DNA of 64,000 nucleotides. Origin: an uncultured Clostridiaceae bacterium (GTDB taxonomy: Bacteria; Bacillota; Clostridia; TANB77; CAG-465). Below are positions 1 to 7,464 of the stretch, piece by piece (position 1 is the first letter of the stretch; every line of letters starts with the position of its first letter). The stretch is from positions 1-64,000 of the forward strand of contig CAMVON010000005.1 in the NCBI GenBank assembly GCA_947169155.1, read 5' to 3'. A model generated the notes under the pieces. That model did not search any database, was not told the DNA's origin, and worked only from the letters and a program-made list of their open reading frames with translations. A program made the translations under genes and the position numbers.

Positions 1-791
1 CTAACGCTTCTAAATCTAAACAAGCAACTTCTAGAAAGAAAACTCTAGAAAAGATTCAACTAGATGAAATAAAACCTTCAACTAGAAGATACCCTTTCAT
101 AGATTTTAAACCTGAAAGAGAATCTGGAAAAGAAATTCTTTCTGTTGAAAATGTATCTTATACACTAGATGGTGAAAAACTATTAAATAATGTATCATTT
201 AAAATATTAAAAGGAGATAAAATTGCACTTGTTGGTGGAAATGGTGTAGCAAAAACAGCTCTTTTTGATATTATAATGGGAAAAGTTAAACCAGATACTG
301 GTACAATAACATTTGGTCAAACAATTAAACCATCATATGTACCACAAGACAATGAAGAATTCTTTAAAGCAGATAAAAATATAACTGAATGGCTTAAAGA
401 TGATTATGGTATTACAGATGATACCGTAGTTAGAAGCTTTTTAGGTAGAATGCTATTTTCTGGAGATGAAGCTCTAAAGAAAATATCTGTACTATCTGGT
501 GGAGAAAAGGCAAGATGTATGATGGCAAGAGCAATGCTTGAGGCTCCAAACTTAGTATTTTTAGATGAGCCTACAAACCATTTTGACCTTGAATCTATTA
601 CTGCACTTAATGAAGGATTAATTAGAACAAATGCAGAGCTTATGTTTGTATCTCACGATCACCAATTTGTTCAAACTATTGCAAATAGAATTATTGAATT
701 AACAGACGATGGAATAATAGATAAGAGATGTACTTATGATGAGTATCTTGAAAATAACGTTGAACTAATGAAAAAAGAGAAAAGCTTATAG
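1..791 (+). CDS. ABC-F family ATPase, C-terminal part (5' truncated)
   Basis: The reading frame is open from base 3, so the gene begins before the window and only the linker and second nucleotide-binding domain are present. The Walker A (GGNGVAKT) is encoded near bases 237-260. The signature LSGGEKARCMMARA and the Walker B with D-loop (VFLDEPTNHFDLES) follow, then the H-loop SHDHQF. The linker with RRYPFIDFKPER and the absence of membrane segments match the YbiT/YkpA subgroup of ABC-F proteins, which act on ribosomes rather than in transport. Which ribosomal role it has (translation factor or antibiotic protection) cannot be told from this half. It is followed after 11 bases by the phosphatase-like gene, so the two may be co-transcribed. 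Confidence 0.9.
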   Translation, partial: NASKSKQATSRKKTLEKIQLDEIKPSTRRYPFIDFKPERESGKEILSVENVSYTLDGEKLLNNVSFKILKGDKIALVGGNGVAKTALFDIIMGKVKPDTGTITFGQTIKPSYVPQDNEEFFKADKNITEWLKDDYGITDDTVVRSFLGRMLFSGDEALKKISVLSGGEKARCMMARAMLEAPNLVFLDEPTNHFDLESITALNEGLIRTNAELMFVSHDHQFVQTIANRIIELTDDGIIDKRCTYDEYLENNVELMKKEKSL

Positions 792-802
792 GGGGAATAT
801 AT

Positions 803-1927
803 ATGATTAAATACCCAGATTATGATAATAGTATTTTAAGTGTTATATCTTCAATTTTAAAATACTATGGATATGATACAGGGCATGTTACTCAAAAATA
901 TCTAGATGAGAAACTAAAGAAAAGATATAGAAATATAGTGTTAATGCTTTTTGATGGTATGGGTGTTTCTACAATAAAGAAACATTTAACACCAAAATCA
1001 TTTTTAATGCAACATTATATTGAACCAATTTCTTCAGTATGTCCAAGTACAACAGGTTGTGCAATACCAACATATGAGTCAGGGAAAGCTCCAATAGAAC
1101 ATTCTTGGCTTGGATGGGATATGTATTTTAAAGAGTATGATGCAAATATTACTGTATTTAAAAATACATTCCAAGGAAGTAGTGAGAAAGTTCCAGATTG
1201 TAATGCGGCACAAAAATATATGCCATATAAGCATATCTTTGATATTATAAATGAAGTTACAAAGGGCGAAGTTACAGCTCATGATATTTCTAAATATTCT
1301 GATACAAATGAATTTGTATATAGTTGTGAAGAAATGTCTTTAAAAGTTCAAGAAATTGCTAAAAACAAGGTACAAGATTTTGTATATACATATCTTGAAG
1401 AACCAGATTCTGTTATGCATGCACTAGGTGTTGATCATGAATATGTAAAAGAAAATGTTAGATATATAAATAGTTTGGTATGTGAACTATGTGATCAATT
1501 AGAAGATTCCCTTGTAATTGTTAGTGCAGATCATGGACTACTTAATACTGAAGCTATATATTTATCAGATTATCCAAAACTTGTAGATATGCTTGTTAGA
1601 AGAACATCTATTGAAACAAGAGCTGTTAATTTCTATGTAAAAGAAGAGTATAAAGAGGCTTTCAAAGATGAATTTAATAAACATTTTTCTAAATATTTTA
1701 TTCTTATGACTAAAGAAGAAATACTAGAAAAAGGATTATTTGGACCTGGTATTCAAAATCCAAGGATTGATGAAGTAGTTGGAGACTATATGGCTTTTGC
1801 AATTTCAAATAAAGCATTAGAGTGGGAAGATGATGGCTTTAAAATGGAAGCAAGACATGCAGGCCTAACACAAGAAGAAATGGAAGTTCCACTTATTGTT
1901 ATAGACACAAATGAGATAAATAAATAA
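803..1927 (+). CDS. Alkaline phosphatase superfamily (phosphodiesterase/nucleotide pyrophosphatase-type) protein
   Basis: A 374-residue cytoplasmic protein with no signal peptide. Metal- and catalysis-related motifs of the alkaline phosphatase superfamily are visible in order: LFDGMG with Asp51, CPSTTGCA with the candidate nucleophile Thr83/84, a GVDHEY segment, SADHGLLN, and a late ARHAGLT histidine. This arrangement fits the type I phosphodiesterase/nucleotide pyrophosphatase (PF01663-like) branch. The substrate is unknown; hydrolysis of a phosphodiester or phosphomonoester is inferred from the family. The start is supported by AGGGGG about 8 bases upstream. It sits 11 bases after the ABC-F gene and ends before a tRNA with its own terminator. 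Confidence 0.85.
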   Translation: MIKYPDYDNSILSVISSILKYYGYDTGHVTQKYLDEKLKKRYRNIVLMLFDGMGVSTIKKHLTPKSFLMQHYIEPISSVCPSTTGCAIPTYESGKAPIEHSWLGWDMYFKEYDANITVFKNTFQGSSEKVPDCNAAQKYMPYKHIFDIINEVTKGEVTAHDISKYSDTNEFVYSCEEMSLKVQEIAKNKVQDFVYTYLEEPDSVMHALGVDHEYVKENVRYINSLVCELCDQLEDSLVIVSADHGLLNTEAIYLSDYPKLVDMLVRRTSIETRAVNFYVKEEYKEAFKDEFNKHFSKYFILMTKEEILEKGLFGPGIQNPRIDEVVGDYMAFAISNKALEWEDDGFKMEARHAGLTQEEMEVPLIVIDTNEINK

Positions 1928-2020
1928 CGAAAAAAGAGAGATTTTGATAAATTATATTAAAAAACACTTGATTTTTAATCCAAGCTGTGCTATTATATTA
2001 GAGTACTAGACAGTACAGAT

Positions 2021-2097
<77 letters not shown>

Positions 2098-2103
2098 AAA
2101 TTA

Positions 2104-2132
2104 GCAAGTAACTTAGTTACTTGCTTTTTTTT
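2104..2132 (+). terminator. Intrinsic terminator after tRNA-Arg
   Basis: Perfect 9-bp stem GCAAGTAAC/GTTACTTGC with loop TTA, followed by a run of more than eight T. Confidence 0.92.
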
Positions 2133-2198
2133 TACCATTTTCACTCTTTTATCATCAATAGCTGTTAACATAAATAATAGTAATAATTAACAATCATG

Positions 2199-2227
2199 TT
2201 GCAATTTTATGTAAAATTTGCTATAAT
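2199..2227 (+). promoter_or_regulatory. Sigma-A promoter of the cohesin/dockerin gene pair
   Basis: TTGCAA, a 17-base spacer, then TATAAT. Copies of TGTTAACA lie on both sides, at about 2163-2170 and 2226-2233; they could be a regulator site but no family is recognised. Confidence 0.65.
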
Positions 2228-2284
2228 GTTAACATTGTTGCACTTTTAAAAATAGTGCTAAAAATATACAGGGAGGAAATTATA

Positions 2285-3493
2285 ATGGCTAGAAAATTTA
2301 TACTAGCGTTTACTTTAATGATTGTGCTAGTATTAACTGTATTGCCATTTACAACAGTTGAAGCTGCACAAATTGCAAACTTTAAAGTGGATAGTGCAAG
2401 TTGTAAAATTGGAGATACAGTAACTGTTAAAATTGATATGTTAAATGCTGTTGATTTTGCTGCAGGTGATTTTGTTATATCATATGATCCAACAAAGTTA
2501 GAATTGTTAACAAGTGTAGAAGATATAAAAGATAAATCTGAAAATAATACAACTTTAGGTGATGTATTATCTTTATATAAAATTTTATCTGTTAATAGTT
2601 TAACTAAAATAGGAAAAATTAAAATTGGATATGTTGATAATAGTTACATGAAGAAACCTGGAAGTGTATTATCTTTATCTTTTAAGGCATTAAATAATAC
2701 TTCAAATAGTACAAAAGTGAATTTTAATGCTACTACACTAAAAGATAAAAAAGGGGAAGATATTACAACTAAAGTTGAACAAGGAGTTGTAAAATTTATA
2801 AGACCTATTGAATCTGTATCGATTAATAAAAATAATATTGATCTCTTAAAAAATGAAAGAACAGAATTAAAAGTTTCTTATTTACCTTTAAACACTACTG
2901 ATGATACTAAAGTTACTTGGAGATCTTCTAATACAAGCGTAGCTATAGTTAATAATGGAATAGTAACAGCTGTCGGCGATGGAGAAGCTGTTATTACTGC
3001 TGAAATTGGCGGTCACATTTTAATATGTAATGTGAAATCAACAGATTTAGATAAAATTGTAGAAAACTATGAACTAGATAAAAGTAGTGAAACTATATTA
3101 ATTGGAGAAGAAGAAACAATTACTCCATTATACATTCCAGAAAGCTTAACAGATAGTTTAAATATAATTTGGTCTACATCAAATGAAGAAGTAGCTATAG
3201 TTTCAGATAAAGGTGTTGTTAAAGCTATTGGAACTGGTAAAGCTACTATAACCTTAGATATAAATGGTGAAATTAGAACTTGTGATATTACAGTTCGTTC
3301 AGATAATGGAATACTTGGAGATGTCGATGATAATGGTGTTGTAGATGCAAATGATGCTTCTATGATACTTGAATTATATAAAAATGGAAATATTACAAAA
3401 AATGAAATATTAGTTGGAGACTTAGATGGTAATAATATTATAGATGCTAATGATGCATCCTTAATACTTGAACTATATAAGACTGCAGAGTAA
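2285..3493 (+). CDS. Secreted protein: cohesin-like domain, two Ig-like (Big_2) domains, dockerin
   Basis: A 402-residue exported protein. Residues 1 to about 28 form a signal peptide (MARKF, a long hydrophobic run, then VEAAQ). A cohesin-type domain spans about 28-170 and contains ISYDPTKLELL, typical of cohesins. Two bacterial Ig-like repeats follow (about 170-255 and 260-340; WRSSNTSVAIVNNGIVTAVG and WSTSNEEVAIVSDKGVVKAIG are the diagnostic stretches). The C-terminus is a type I dockerin with two calcium loops, GDVDDNGVVDANDA and GDLDGNNIIDANDA. The start is set by GGGAGGAAA just upstream of ATG 2285; an in-frame ATG at 2255 has no ribosome site. A cohesin and a dockerin in one chain suggests a scaffold or adaptor on the cell surface. 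It forms a pair with the next gene. Confidence 0.87.
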   Translation: MARKFILAFTLMIVLVLTVLPFTTVEAAQIANFKVDSASCKIGDTVTVKIDMLNAVDFAAGDFVISYDPTKLELLTSVEDIKDKSENNTTLGDVLSLYKILSVNSLTKIGKIKIGYVDNSYMKKPGSVLSLSFKALNNTSNSTKVNFNATTLKDKKGEDITTKVEQGVVKFIRPIESVSINKNNIDLLKNERTELKVSYLPLNTTDDTKVTWRSSNTSVAIVNNGIVTAVGDGEAVITAEIGGHILICNVKSTDLDKIVENYELDKSSETILIGEEETITPLYIPESLTDSLNIIWSTSNEEVAIVSDKGVVKAIGTGKATITLDINGEIRTCDITVRSDNGILGDVDDNGVVDANDASMILELYKNGNITKNEILVGDLDGNNIIDANDASLILELYKTAE

Positions 3494-3503
3494 GGAGAAT
3501 TAG

Positions 3504-4580
3504 ATGAAAAAGAATATTATTTTAAAATTATTAACCGCTTTTATTTTTGCTCTTGTATTAAGTACTAATGTTTATGCTACAGAAATAAAAGGTGACCTTG
3601 ATGGTGATGGCAAGGTAACCGCATATGATGCATATTTAAGCTTACAAATTGCTCAAGAAGATGAAGAAGCAATTGAAGTAACTGATGAAAATATTGAAAT
3701 AATTGATGTTGATTCAGATACTGAAGTAACTGAAGAAAATGCTCAATTGATTTTAGATTATTCAGTAGGTATTTATGATGATGCTACTGAGTGGGTAGAA
3801 AATAGGTATTATTATAATCAATTAGATGAATATGGAAAAGAAATGTATGATAATATAATGCTTGATGTAGGATATATTGAAAGGTCTCAAGAAGTAGCAT
3901 ATATTCCTTTATACTATACAATGAATAATATAACTGCTGGAAATGAAAATAAAACTTTCAATGATGTAGTCAAAGAAGTTCAATATGCAGTAGAATATGA
4001 TAATCCTGAAATGTTTTATTTGGATAGGTATGGAGTATTAATTACTAATAATACTACTGCTATAAAAATATATAAAACTCCTCAAACAAAAAACGTAGAT
4101 TTAACTGAGCATTTAGATAAGATGGAAAATGTTAAAAATAATGTAGTTAATTCTGTTGAAGGTCTTTCAGATTATGACAAATATTTAAAGATTCATGACT
4201 ATGTGGTAGAAAATACTACATATGTTGAAAAAGCAATTAATGATCAGAATGCATATGGATGTTTAATAGATAAAAAATCTGTATGTAACGGATATGCCAA
4301 AGCATATAAGTATTTGTGTAATGCTGCTGGATTAAAATGTGAAATGATATTGAGTAGTTACCTAAAACCTGATGGTAAGGAAAGTGGACATGCATGGAAT
4401 GCTGTATTCTTAGAAGGAGCTTGGTACTATGTAGATACAACATGGGATAATACACAAAGCTCAAAATATAAATATTTTTTAAGAGGATTAAACTATTTTG
4501 CTAATGATTATCAACATAAACAGTATAAACTAAAAAATTTAGTATATCCAAATATTAGTAAAACAGATTATAAAAAATAA
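3504..4580 (+). CDS. Secreted dockerin-like and transglutaminase-like domain protein
   Basis: A 358-residue exported protein. The signal peptide covers residues 1-26 (ending VYATE). A dockerin-like segment follows (GDLDGDGKVTAYDAY, and a degenerate second loop DVDSDTEVTEEN). The C-terminal third is a transglutaminase-like cysteine-protease fold with a visible Cys261 (KSVCNGYAKAY), His296 (GHAWNAV) and Asp311 (YYVDTTWD) triad. The family includes protein cross-linking enzymes and peptidases, so the reaction is not determined. It starts 10 bases after the cohesin/dockerin gene with AAGGAG upstream. The dockerin could let it dock onto a cohesin, possibly that of its neighbour; this pairing is inference. 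Confidence 0.85.
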   Translation: MKKNIILKLLTAFIFALVLSTNVYATEIKGDLDGDGKVTAYDAYLSLQIAQEDEEAIEVTDENIEIIDVDSDTEVTEENAQLILDYSVGIYDDATEWVENRYYYNQLDEYGKEMYDNIMLDVGYIERSQEVAYIPLYYTMNNITAGNENKTFNDVVKEVQYAVEYDNPEMFYLDRYGVLITNNTTAIKIYKTPQTKNVDLTEHLDKMENVKNNVVNSVEGLSDYDKYLKIHDYVVENTTYVEKAINDQNAYGCLIDKKSVCNGYAKAYKYLCNAAGLKCEMILSSYLKPDGKESGHAWNAVFLEGAWYYVDTTWDNTQSSKYKYFLRGLNYFANDYQHKQYKLKNLVYPNISKTDYKK

Positions 4581-4593
4581 TGAAAAGTAAAGT

Positions 4594-4623
4594 AAGTGGT
4601 GCATTTTGTATCACTTATTTTTT
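4594..4623 (+). terminator. Terminator after the transglutaminase gene
   Basis: A 10-bp stem AAGTGGTGCA/TGTATCACTT (two G-T pairs) with loop TTT and a six-T run. A weak promoter, TTGTAT-16-TATAAT (4606-4633), overlaps it and could serve the next gene. Confidence 0.75.
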
Positions 4624-4649
4624 ATGGTATAATTAAGGTGGTGATTAAA

Positions 4650-5144
4650 ATGAGTTATATTTGTAAAATAGCAACACTTGAAGAAATGGAAGAAAAGTGG
4701 AATTATGAAATAGAACATGCAAAGGATAAATATAATTGGAAAATATGGAAAGAGAGTGCAATAGAAAGAGTAAAAAATGGTAAATCTATTGCATACTATG
4801 GAATATTAGATGGAAAAATAATTAGTGAAGCAACAGCTTCTCTAGATAGGAATATTGTACAAAATAGTGAAGGATTAATTAGTGAAGATACTGTATATCT
4901 TAATGCATTTAGAACAATTGAAGAATATCAAGGAAAAGGGTATTTTACTAAGCTTTTTGAATATATGCTTAGTGATTTAAAAGCAAGAGGATATAAAAAG
5001 GTTACACTTGGTGTAGAGCCTAGTGAAATTAAAAATATTCAAATATACTTTCATTATGGCTTTGATGAATACGTTAAATCTGCTACTGAAAAGTATCCAG
5101 ATGGTGAAGAAATATTAGTTAATTATTATGCAAAAACACTATAA
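4650..5144 (+). CDS. GNAT family N-acetyltransferase
   Basis: A 164-residue single-domain GNAT enzyme. The acetyl-CoA pyrophosphate-binding motif is EYQGKGYFTKLFEY, preceded by VYLNAFRTIE (strand 4) and followed by GYKKVTLGVEPSE and IYFHYGFDEY. The substrate cannot be inferred. The start at ATG 4650 is chosen because AAGGTGGTGAT lies just upstream; the frame extends upstream to 4596 but that part overlaps the preceding terminator. It appears to be a single-gene unit. Confidence 0.82.
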   Translation: MSYICKIATLEEMEEKWNYEIEHAKDKYNWKIWKESAIERVKNGKSIAYYGILDGKIISEATASLDRNIVQNSEGLISEDTVYLNAFRTIEEYQGKGYFTKLFEYMLSDLKARGYKKVTLGVEPSEIKNIQIYFHYGFDEYVKSATEKYPDGEEILVNYYAKTL

Positions 5145-5150
5145 TTTTTG

Positions 5151-5178
5151 TTGACAATTTCTCAAAATATAGTATAAT
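5151..5178 (+). promoter_or_regulatory. Promoter of the gpx-ohrR-trxB-trxA operon
   Basis: Consensus TTGACA, a 16-base spacer and a perfect TATAAT. The -10 box and presumed start site are covered by the palindromic operator at 5176-5199. Confidence 0.85.
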
Positions 5179-5199
5179 TAAATTGTATACAATTTAATT
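5176..5199 (+). promoter_or_regulatory. OhrR-type operator palindrome
   Basis: A 24-bp perfect inverted repeat, centred between 5187 and 5188, with half-site AATTAAATTGTA. From memory, this resembles the Bacillus subtilis OhrR operator, whose core is AATTGTATACAATT. It overlaps the -10 region, as expected for repression relieved by organic peroxide. The OhrR gene is the second gene of the operon, so autoregulation is likely. Confidence 0.82.
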
Positions 5200-5214
5200 T
5201 GAGGAGGAATTTGT

Positions 5215-5754
5215 ATGAGTATTTATGATATTAAAATTTTAACAAGAAAAGGTGAAGAAGTTAGCATGGAAGACTACAGAGGAAAGGTTCTTCTAATAGT
5301 TAATACAGCTACAGGATGTGGATTTACTCCACAATATAAAGGACTTGAAGAATTATATCAAAAGTATAATTCACAAGGACTTGAAATATTAGATTTTCCA
5401 TGTAACCAATTTGGAAATCAAGCACCTGGAAATGATGAAGAAATTCATGAATTTTGTACATTTAAATATAAAACATCTTTTGATCAATTCAAAAAGATAG
5501 ATGTAAATGGAGAAAATGAGACTGAATTATATAAATATTTAAAATCTCAAATGAAAGACGAAAAAGTTGAAGGATTAAAAGGTAAAATGGCTATGAAAGC
5601 TATTGAAAAAATTAGTTCTTCATGCAAAAATGATGGAGATATTAAATGGAACTTTACTAAATTTTTAGTAAATAGAGAAGGTGAAGTTGTAGGACGTTTT
5701 TCACCAACTACTGAACCTTCAAAAATAGAAGAAAATATTAAGGAGTTATTGTAA
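5215..5754 (+). CDS. gpx: Glutathione peroxidase family, thioredoxin-dependent type
   Basis: A 179-residue GPx-fold peroxidase. The peroxidatic Cys35 sits in NTATGCGFTPQY; Gln69 (PCNQFGNQ), Trp145 and Asn146 (KWNFTKF) complete the catalytic tetrad. Cys81 (EFCTFK) matches the resolving cysteine of GPx enzymes that are reduced by thioredoxin rather than glutathione. The gene is first in an operon that also encodes thioredoxin and a thioredoxin reductase, which fits that electron route. GAGGAGG precedes the ATG, and the stop overlaps the ohrR start by one base. The enzyme would reduce organic or lipid hydroperoxides in the cytoplasm. Residues 115-140 (KGKMAMKAIEKISSS) look like an extra helical insert compared with short GPx proteins. 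Confidence 0.9.
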   Translation: MSIYDIKILTRKGEEVSMEDYRGKVLLIVNTATGCGFTPQYKGLEELYQKYNSQGLEILDFPCNQFGNQAPGNDEEIHEFCTFKYKTSFDQFKKIDVNGENETELYKYLKSQMKDEKVEGLKGKMAMKAIEKISSSCKNDGDIKWNFTKFLVNREGEVVGRFSPTTEPSKIEENIKELL

Positions 5755-6200
5755 TGGATAATTATGATAATCTAAAACTAGAAAATCAAATATGTTTTCC
5801 ACTTTATGCTTGTGCTAAAGAAGTTACAAGAAGATATAAACCATTATTAGATAAATTAGATTTAACATATACTCAGTATATAGTTATGATGGTAATGTGG
5901 GAAAATAAAAAAATGAATGTAAAAGAGTTAGGTGAAGTGTTGTATTTAGATTCTGGTACTTTAACACCTCTTCTTTTAAAACTAGAAAAAAAAGGATATA
6001 TTTCTAGAACTAAAAATAAAGATGATGCTAGAAATCTTGTATTAGAAGTAACAAAAAAAGGCTTGAATTTAAGAGATAAAGCTACAGATGTACCTCAAGA
6101 AATGAGTAAATGTGTTAAATTATCTAAAGATGAAGCAATTACATTATATAATACTTTATATAAGATTTTAGAATATTTTAAAGAGGAGGATGATAATTAA
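5754..6200 (+). CDS. ohrR: MarR family organic-peroxide sensor OhrR
   Basis: A 148-residue winged-helix repressor. The N-terminus has NQICFPLYACAKE, with the single reactive Cys14 at the place of the OhrR redox cysteine (Cys15 in B. subtilis OhrR). LDLTYTQYIVMMVMWE and the wing DDARNLVLEVTKKG are typical of OhrR. Oxidation of the cysteine by organic peroxide releases the repressor from DNA. The 24-bp palindrome at the operon promoter is the expected binding site. The gene overlaps gpx and the reductase gene by one base at each end, so the four genes are translationally packed. Confidence 0.92.
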   Translation: MDNYDNLKLENQICFPLYACAKEVTRRYKPLLDKLDLTYTQYIVMMVMWENKKMNVKELGEVLYLDSGTLTPLLLKLEKKGYISRTKNKDDARNLVLEVTKKGLNLRDKATDVPQEMSKCVKLSKDEAITLYNTLYKILEYFKEEDDN

Positions 6201-7057
6201 TGTATGATATTATTATTGTAGGAGCTGGTCCTGCGGGTATTAGTGCGGGATTATATGCTAGACGTGCAAATAAAAATGTATTAATTATATATAGTGGTGA
6301 ATCTAATTTAGAAAAAGCTGAAAAAATAGATAATTACTATGGATTCGTTAATGGAATTAGTGGTAAGGATTTATATGAAAATGGCATTAGACAGGCAGAA
6401 AATATAGGTGTTGAAGTAAAAAAAGAAGAAGTTTTAAATATTGAAATGACACTTGATGGTTTTGCTGTTAAAACTATAGATAATGTATATGAATCATCTG
6501 TATGTATAATAGCTACTGGAAATAAAAAACTAAGACCAAATATTAAAGGCATTATAGAACTTGAAGGAAAAGGAGTTAGTTATTGTGCAATATGCGATGG
6601 ATTCTTTTATAGAAATAAGAATGTCGTAGTTATTGGAAATGGAAAATATGCTGTAAGTGAAGCAAAAGATTTAGAAAACATTGTTCAAAATGTGAAAATA
6701 TTAACAGATGGAAAAGAAATGGAAGCAGATACTACTTTTGATGTAGATACTAGAAAAATTTCTCAAATAATAGGTGAAGATAGAGTAGAAGCTATTAAAT
6801 TTGAAGATGGAGATACAATAGATGTAAATGGTGTATTTATTGCACTAGGTGAAGCTGGAGGTAGTGATTTTGCTAAGAAAATTGGAGTTATATTAGACAA
6901 AGATAGCATAAAAGTAGATGAAAATATGGCTACTAATGTTAAAGGATTATATTCTTGTGGTAATTCTACAGGTGGATTATTACAAGTTAGTAAAGCTGTA
7001 TATGAGGGTGCTGTTGCAGGACTTAGTGCAGTAAAATATTTAAATGAAAGGAAGTAG
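6200..7057 (+). CDS. Thioredoxin reductase-like flavoprotein, probably ferredoxin-dependent (FFTR/DFTR-like)
   Basis: A 285-residue FAD enzyme of the TrxB fold. GAGPAGISAGLYARR binds FAD, the redox pair is Cys129-Ala-Ile-Cys132 (YCAICDGFFY), and LYSCGNSTGG lies near the C-terminus. Two features differ from NADPH-dependent TrxB. The second Rossmann motif is degenerate (VVIGNGKYAVSEA), and the HRRxxxR segment that holds the NADPH phosphate is absent (VKILTDGKEMEAD instead). Pyridine-nucleotide-independent clostridial thioredoxin reductases driven by ferredoxin show the same losses, so ferredoxin is the likely electron donor here. It lies between ohrR and trxA in one operon. Confidence 0.82.
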   Translation: MYDIIIVGAGPAGISAGLYARRANKNVLIIYSGESNLEKAEKIDNYYGFVNGISGKDLYENGIRQAENIGVEVKKEEVLNIEMTLDGFAVKTIDNVYESSVCIIATGNKKLRPNIKGIIELEGKGVSYCAICDGFFYRNKNVVVIGNGKYAVSEAKDLENIVQNVKILTDGKEMEADTTFDVDTRKISQIIGEDRVEAIKFEDGDTIDVNGVFIALGEAGGSDFAKKIGVILDKDSIKVDENMATNVKGLYSCGNSTGGLLQVSKAVYEGAVAGLSAVKYLNERK

Positions 7058-7062
7058 TGAGT

Positions 7063-7374
7063 ATGAGTGTTATAGTTTTAAGTGAAGATAATTTTGATGA
7101 AGAAGTTAGAAAAACAGATAAAAAAGTTCTTGTAGATTTTTATGCGGATTGGTGTGGACCATGTAAAATGATGGCCCCAGCTATTGAAAAAATTGCAGAA
7201 GAAGTTGCAGAGTATGCTAAAGTTGGTAAAGTTAATGTAGATGACTCACCAGAAATTGCAGAAGAATTTGGAATAATGAGTATTCCTACATTGCTAATAT
7301 TTGAAAATGGTGAAGTAATACACAAACATGTTGGTGTTACAGATAAAGAAACTTTAATGTCTGAACTTAAGTAA
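7063..7374 (+). CDS. trxA: Thioredoxin
   Basis: A 103-residue thioredoxin with the canonical active site DWCGPC (Cys31, Cys34) and the cis-proline segment MSIPTLLIF. The start is placed at ATG 7063, 8 bases after AAAGGAAG; an in-frame GTG at 7057 is only 2 bases from that site. It is the last gene of the peroxide-response operon. It should pass electrons from the upstream flavoprotein to the GPx-type peroxidase and other disulfides. A perfect terminator follows. Confidence 0.96.
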   Translation: MSVIVLSEDNFDEEVRKTDKKVLVDFYADWCGPCKMMAPAIEKIAEEVAEYAKVGKVNVDDSPEIAEEFGIMSIPTLLIFENGEVIHKHVGVTDKETLMSELK

Positions 7375-7383
7375 TTGGTAACT

Positions 7384-7410
7384 AGAGAGGAAGTATTCCT
7401 CTCTTTTTTA
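7384..7410 (+). terminator. Terminator of the peroxide-response operon
   Basis: Stem AGAGAGGAA/TTCCTCTCT, loop GTA, six-T tail. Confidence 0.93.
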
Positions 7411-7464
7411 TTTATTGTATTTTTTTATGTATTATGCTAATATTTTTGTAGGAGAATAATATAT

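Noticed and set aside
2255..2284. Upstream in-frame ATG of the cohesin/dockerin gene
   Set aside because: It would add ten residues before the signal peptide, and it lacks a ribosome site; GGGAGGAAA lies directly before ATG 2285.
4237..4464. Open frame on the minus strand inside the transglutaminase gene
   Set aside because: It lies wholly within a gene with an intact catalytic triad, has no ribosome site and has a composition typical of a shadow frame.
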